From Vitellaria paradoxa (Eukaryota; Streptophyta; Magnoliopsida; Ericales; Sapotaceae): a stretch of 64,000 nucleotides of DNA. This document shows, in pieces, positions 62,557 to 64,000 of the stretch. How positions within the stretch are numbered: the first letter of the stretch is position 1; the number at the start of each line of letters is the position of its first letter. Below the pieces are notes generated by a model. It saw only the letters and a program-made list of their open reading frames with translations, searched no databases and was not told where the DNA came from. The stretch is taken from NCBI GenBank assembly GCA_019916065.1, contig CM034236.1, forward strand, positions 55,146,690 to 55,210,689. Reading direction: 5' to 3'. The position numbers and the translations under genes are program-made.

Positions 62557-62659
62557 TAAGTCACACTTGCAACAAAAAGACAAAAAATAACATTACGCAT
62601 TTTTCACTATATTTCAAAATTGCCAGTTTTATCCGAAAATAGTGCACACTTCACTCATA

Positions 62660-62910
62660 ACTTCTGCAATTTGTCATCTTTTTTACAAAGCAAACAAAAC
62701 CGATTTTAGGAAATAGAATCAAAACTGTTTGGAAAAAACCTAATTCCGCGACTTTCCATCTTTTTTACAAAGCAAGCAAAATCAATTTTTGGAAACAAAA
62801 TCAAAACTATTTGGGAGAAACCTAATTCTGCGACTTTCCATCTTCTTTACAAAACAAGCAAAACCGATTTTTTGAAACAAAATCAAAACTGTTTGGGAAA
62901 AACTTAAATC
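62660..62910. repeat. 82-bp tandem repeat, three units
   Basis: CATCTT(T/C)TTTACAAA(G/A)CAA recurs at 62675, 62757 and 62839, exactly 82 bp apart. Each is followed by CAAAA(C/T)C(G/A)ATTTT, AATCAAAACT(G/A)TTTGG and AAACCTAATTC. Units are very similar. Confidence 0.88.
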
Positions 62911-63009
62911 GATCATCATTTATAAGTATCTTTATTTTTTCTTATTTTGAAACAGTACCGGTACTGTTTTGAAGATAGATCAAAATGCTAATTAACCCCA
63001 TGGATTTCT

Positions 63010-64000
63010 CTTGCCCAAAACTTATTATCTACTTATAATTCATGGTGCTGTTCTGAAAGCAGCACCGGTACTGTTTTCATACTACCATAAAAAACATCAA
63101 TCGATGCATAATACAAACCATCCATACGAACCAACATCATCATATAGAACAATACCACATAATAAAACAGCACCGCATACAAAACAGTACCGCATAATAA
63201 AACAGTACCGTATAAAAAATAGTACCTCCTTAAAACAGCACAATTCTTTGTACGTGATACTTCTTTTTATGTTTAATTGTGGTATTTGAATACTAGATAC
63301 ATTTAATACCGTGTTTATACGATAATACATCTTACTAAAAACAGTACCACATAATAAAACAGTACAGCATAAAAAACAGTACCGCATAAAAACAGTACCT
63401 CATTAAAACAGCACAATTCTTTGTATGTAATACTTCTTTTTATGTTTAATGGTGGTCTTTGAATACTAAATACATTTGGTACTGTGTTTATACGATAATA
63501 TATCTTACTATAAACAGTATCACATAGAACAGTACCACATAAAAAACAGTACCGAATTAAAATAGCACCGTTCTTTGTATGTGGTACTTCTTTTTGTGTT
63601 TAATGGTGGTATTTGAATACTAGATACATTCGGTACTATGTTTATACGACAATACATCTTACTATAAACAATACCACATAGAACAGTACCGCATACAAAA
63701 CAGTACCTAATTAAAACAACACTGTTCTTTGTATGTGATACTTCTTTTTGTGTTTAATGGTGGTTTTTGAATATTAGATACATTTGGTACTGTGTTTATA
63801 CGATAATACATCTTACTAGAAACAGTACCACACAGAACAGTATCACATAATAAAACAGTACCTCATTAAAACAGCACGATTCTTTGTATGTGGTACTTCT
63901 TTTTGTGTTTAATGGTGGTATTTGAATACTAGATACATTTGGTACTGTGTTTATACGATAATACATCTTACTGGAAACAGTACCACATAGAACAATATCA
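63010..64000. repeat. Satellite-like tandem array, unit about 154 bp, running off the window end
   Basis: The phrase CTTTGTATGTGGTACTTCTT recurs at 63246, 63419, 63573, 63727 and 63882 (spacings 173, 154, 154, 155). Each unit has a conserved half (GTTTAATGGTGGT, GAATACTAGATACATTTGGT, TTTATACGATAATACATCTT) and a variable half made of short AACAGTACC(G/A)CATA subrepeats; the first unit is longer because of extra subrepeats. A palindromic AGTACCGGTACT occurs just upstream at about 62955. The array continues beyond position 64000. Confidence 0.9.

Larger units (their letters stand above)
60291..64000. other. Intergenic region downstream of the LTP gene to the window end
   Basis: Contains the LTP 3' UTR, family A MITE copies (60831-60966, 62389-62556) and a diverged direct duplication of an AAATAAAACCA(G/A)ATAC phrase (about 61115 and 61337). 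Also present are an inverted-repeat element (61935-62308), an 82-bp triplicate (62660-62910) and the satellite array from about 63010. No protein gene is supported; the open frames at 63011-63387 are translated repeats. Confidence 0.65.

Noticed and set aside
63011..63387. ORFs rich in repeated YRI/TVLLCG motifs at the right end
   Set aside because: They are translations of the tandem satellite subrepeats.
62660..64000. CRISPR-like appearance of evenly spaced repeats
   Set aside because: Adjacent tandem units without unique spacers, in a plant nuclear context; ordinary tandem repeats.

Overview
This is nuclear DNA of a flowering plant, most likely a eudicot. It is AT-rich, its genes are split by GT-AG introns, and it carries plant-specific families: an R2R3-MYB, a NAC factor, a DUF1666/L34Ae protein, a chloroplast-lumen Deg protease and a type-I lipid transfer protein. 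Short tRNA-derived SINEs and miniature inverted-repeat elements (MITEs) fill much of the rest. I cannot name the species.

Layout: (1) an R2R3-MYB gene of subgroup 1 (minus, 984-2233); (2) about 15 kb of repeat-rich intergenic DNA with a non-autonomous hAT element, a non-autonomous CACTA element, tandem arrays and many MITEs; (3) a DUF1666/'ribosomal protein L34Ae-like' gene (plus, 18366-21961) with upstream ORFs; (4) about 9.5 kb of repeats including two tRNA-derived SINEs; (5) cytosolic ribosomal protein eL34 (plus, 31800-35152); (6) a nuclear tRNA-Leu(CAG) gene (minus, 36533-36613) next to decayed copies of its own 3' part; (7) a FEZ/NAC94-like NAC gene (minus, 38151-39982); (8) about 8 kb of intergenic repeats; (9) a 13-exon DEG8 gene (minus, 47914-55366); (10) about 4 kb with a hairpin MITE and a SINE nested in a MITE; (11) a type-I non-specific lipid transfer protein gene (plus, 59829-60290) with an intron just before its stop; (12) a repeat-rich right end that finishes inside a tandem satellite of about 154 bp.

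The genes are independent transcription units with ordinary plant roles: wax/stress or guard-cell regulation, development, translation, photosystem II quality control and lipid transfer/cuticle. There is no operon or cluster logic, and I found no convincing undescribed biochemical system. The unusual part is the transposon landscape. One Tourist/Harbinger-like MITE family (full length about 168 bp, TAA-type target duplications) occurs at least 13 times in 64 kb. Several other elements can be bounded to the base by their target-site duplications, and one SINE insertion splits a MITE of which two other copies lie in the window. Exon boundaries were set by hand from splice signals, reading frame and family conservation. 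All family assignments rest on recognition from memory, not on a search.
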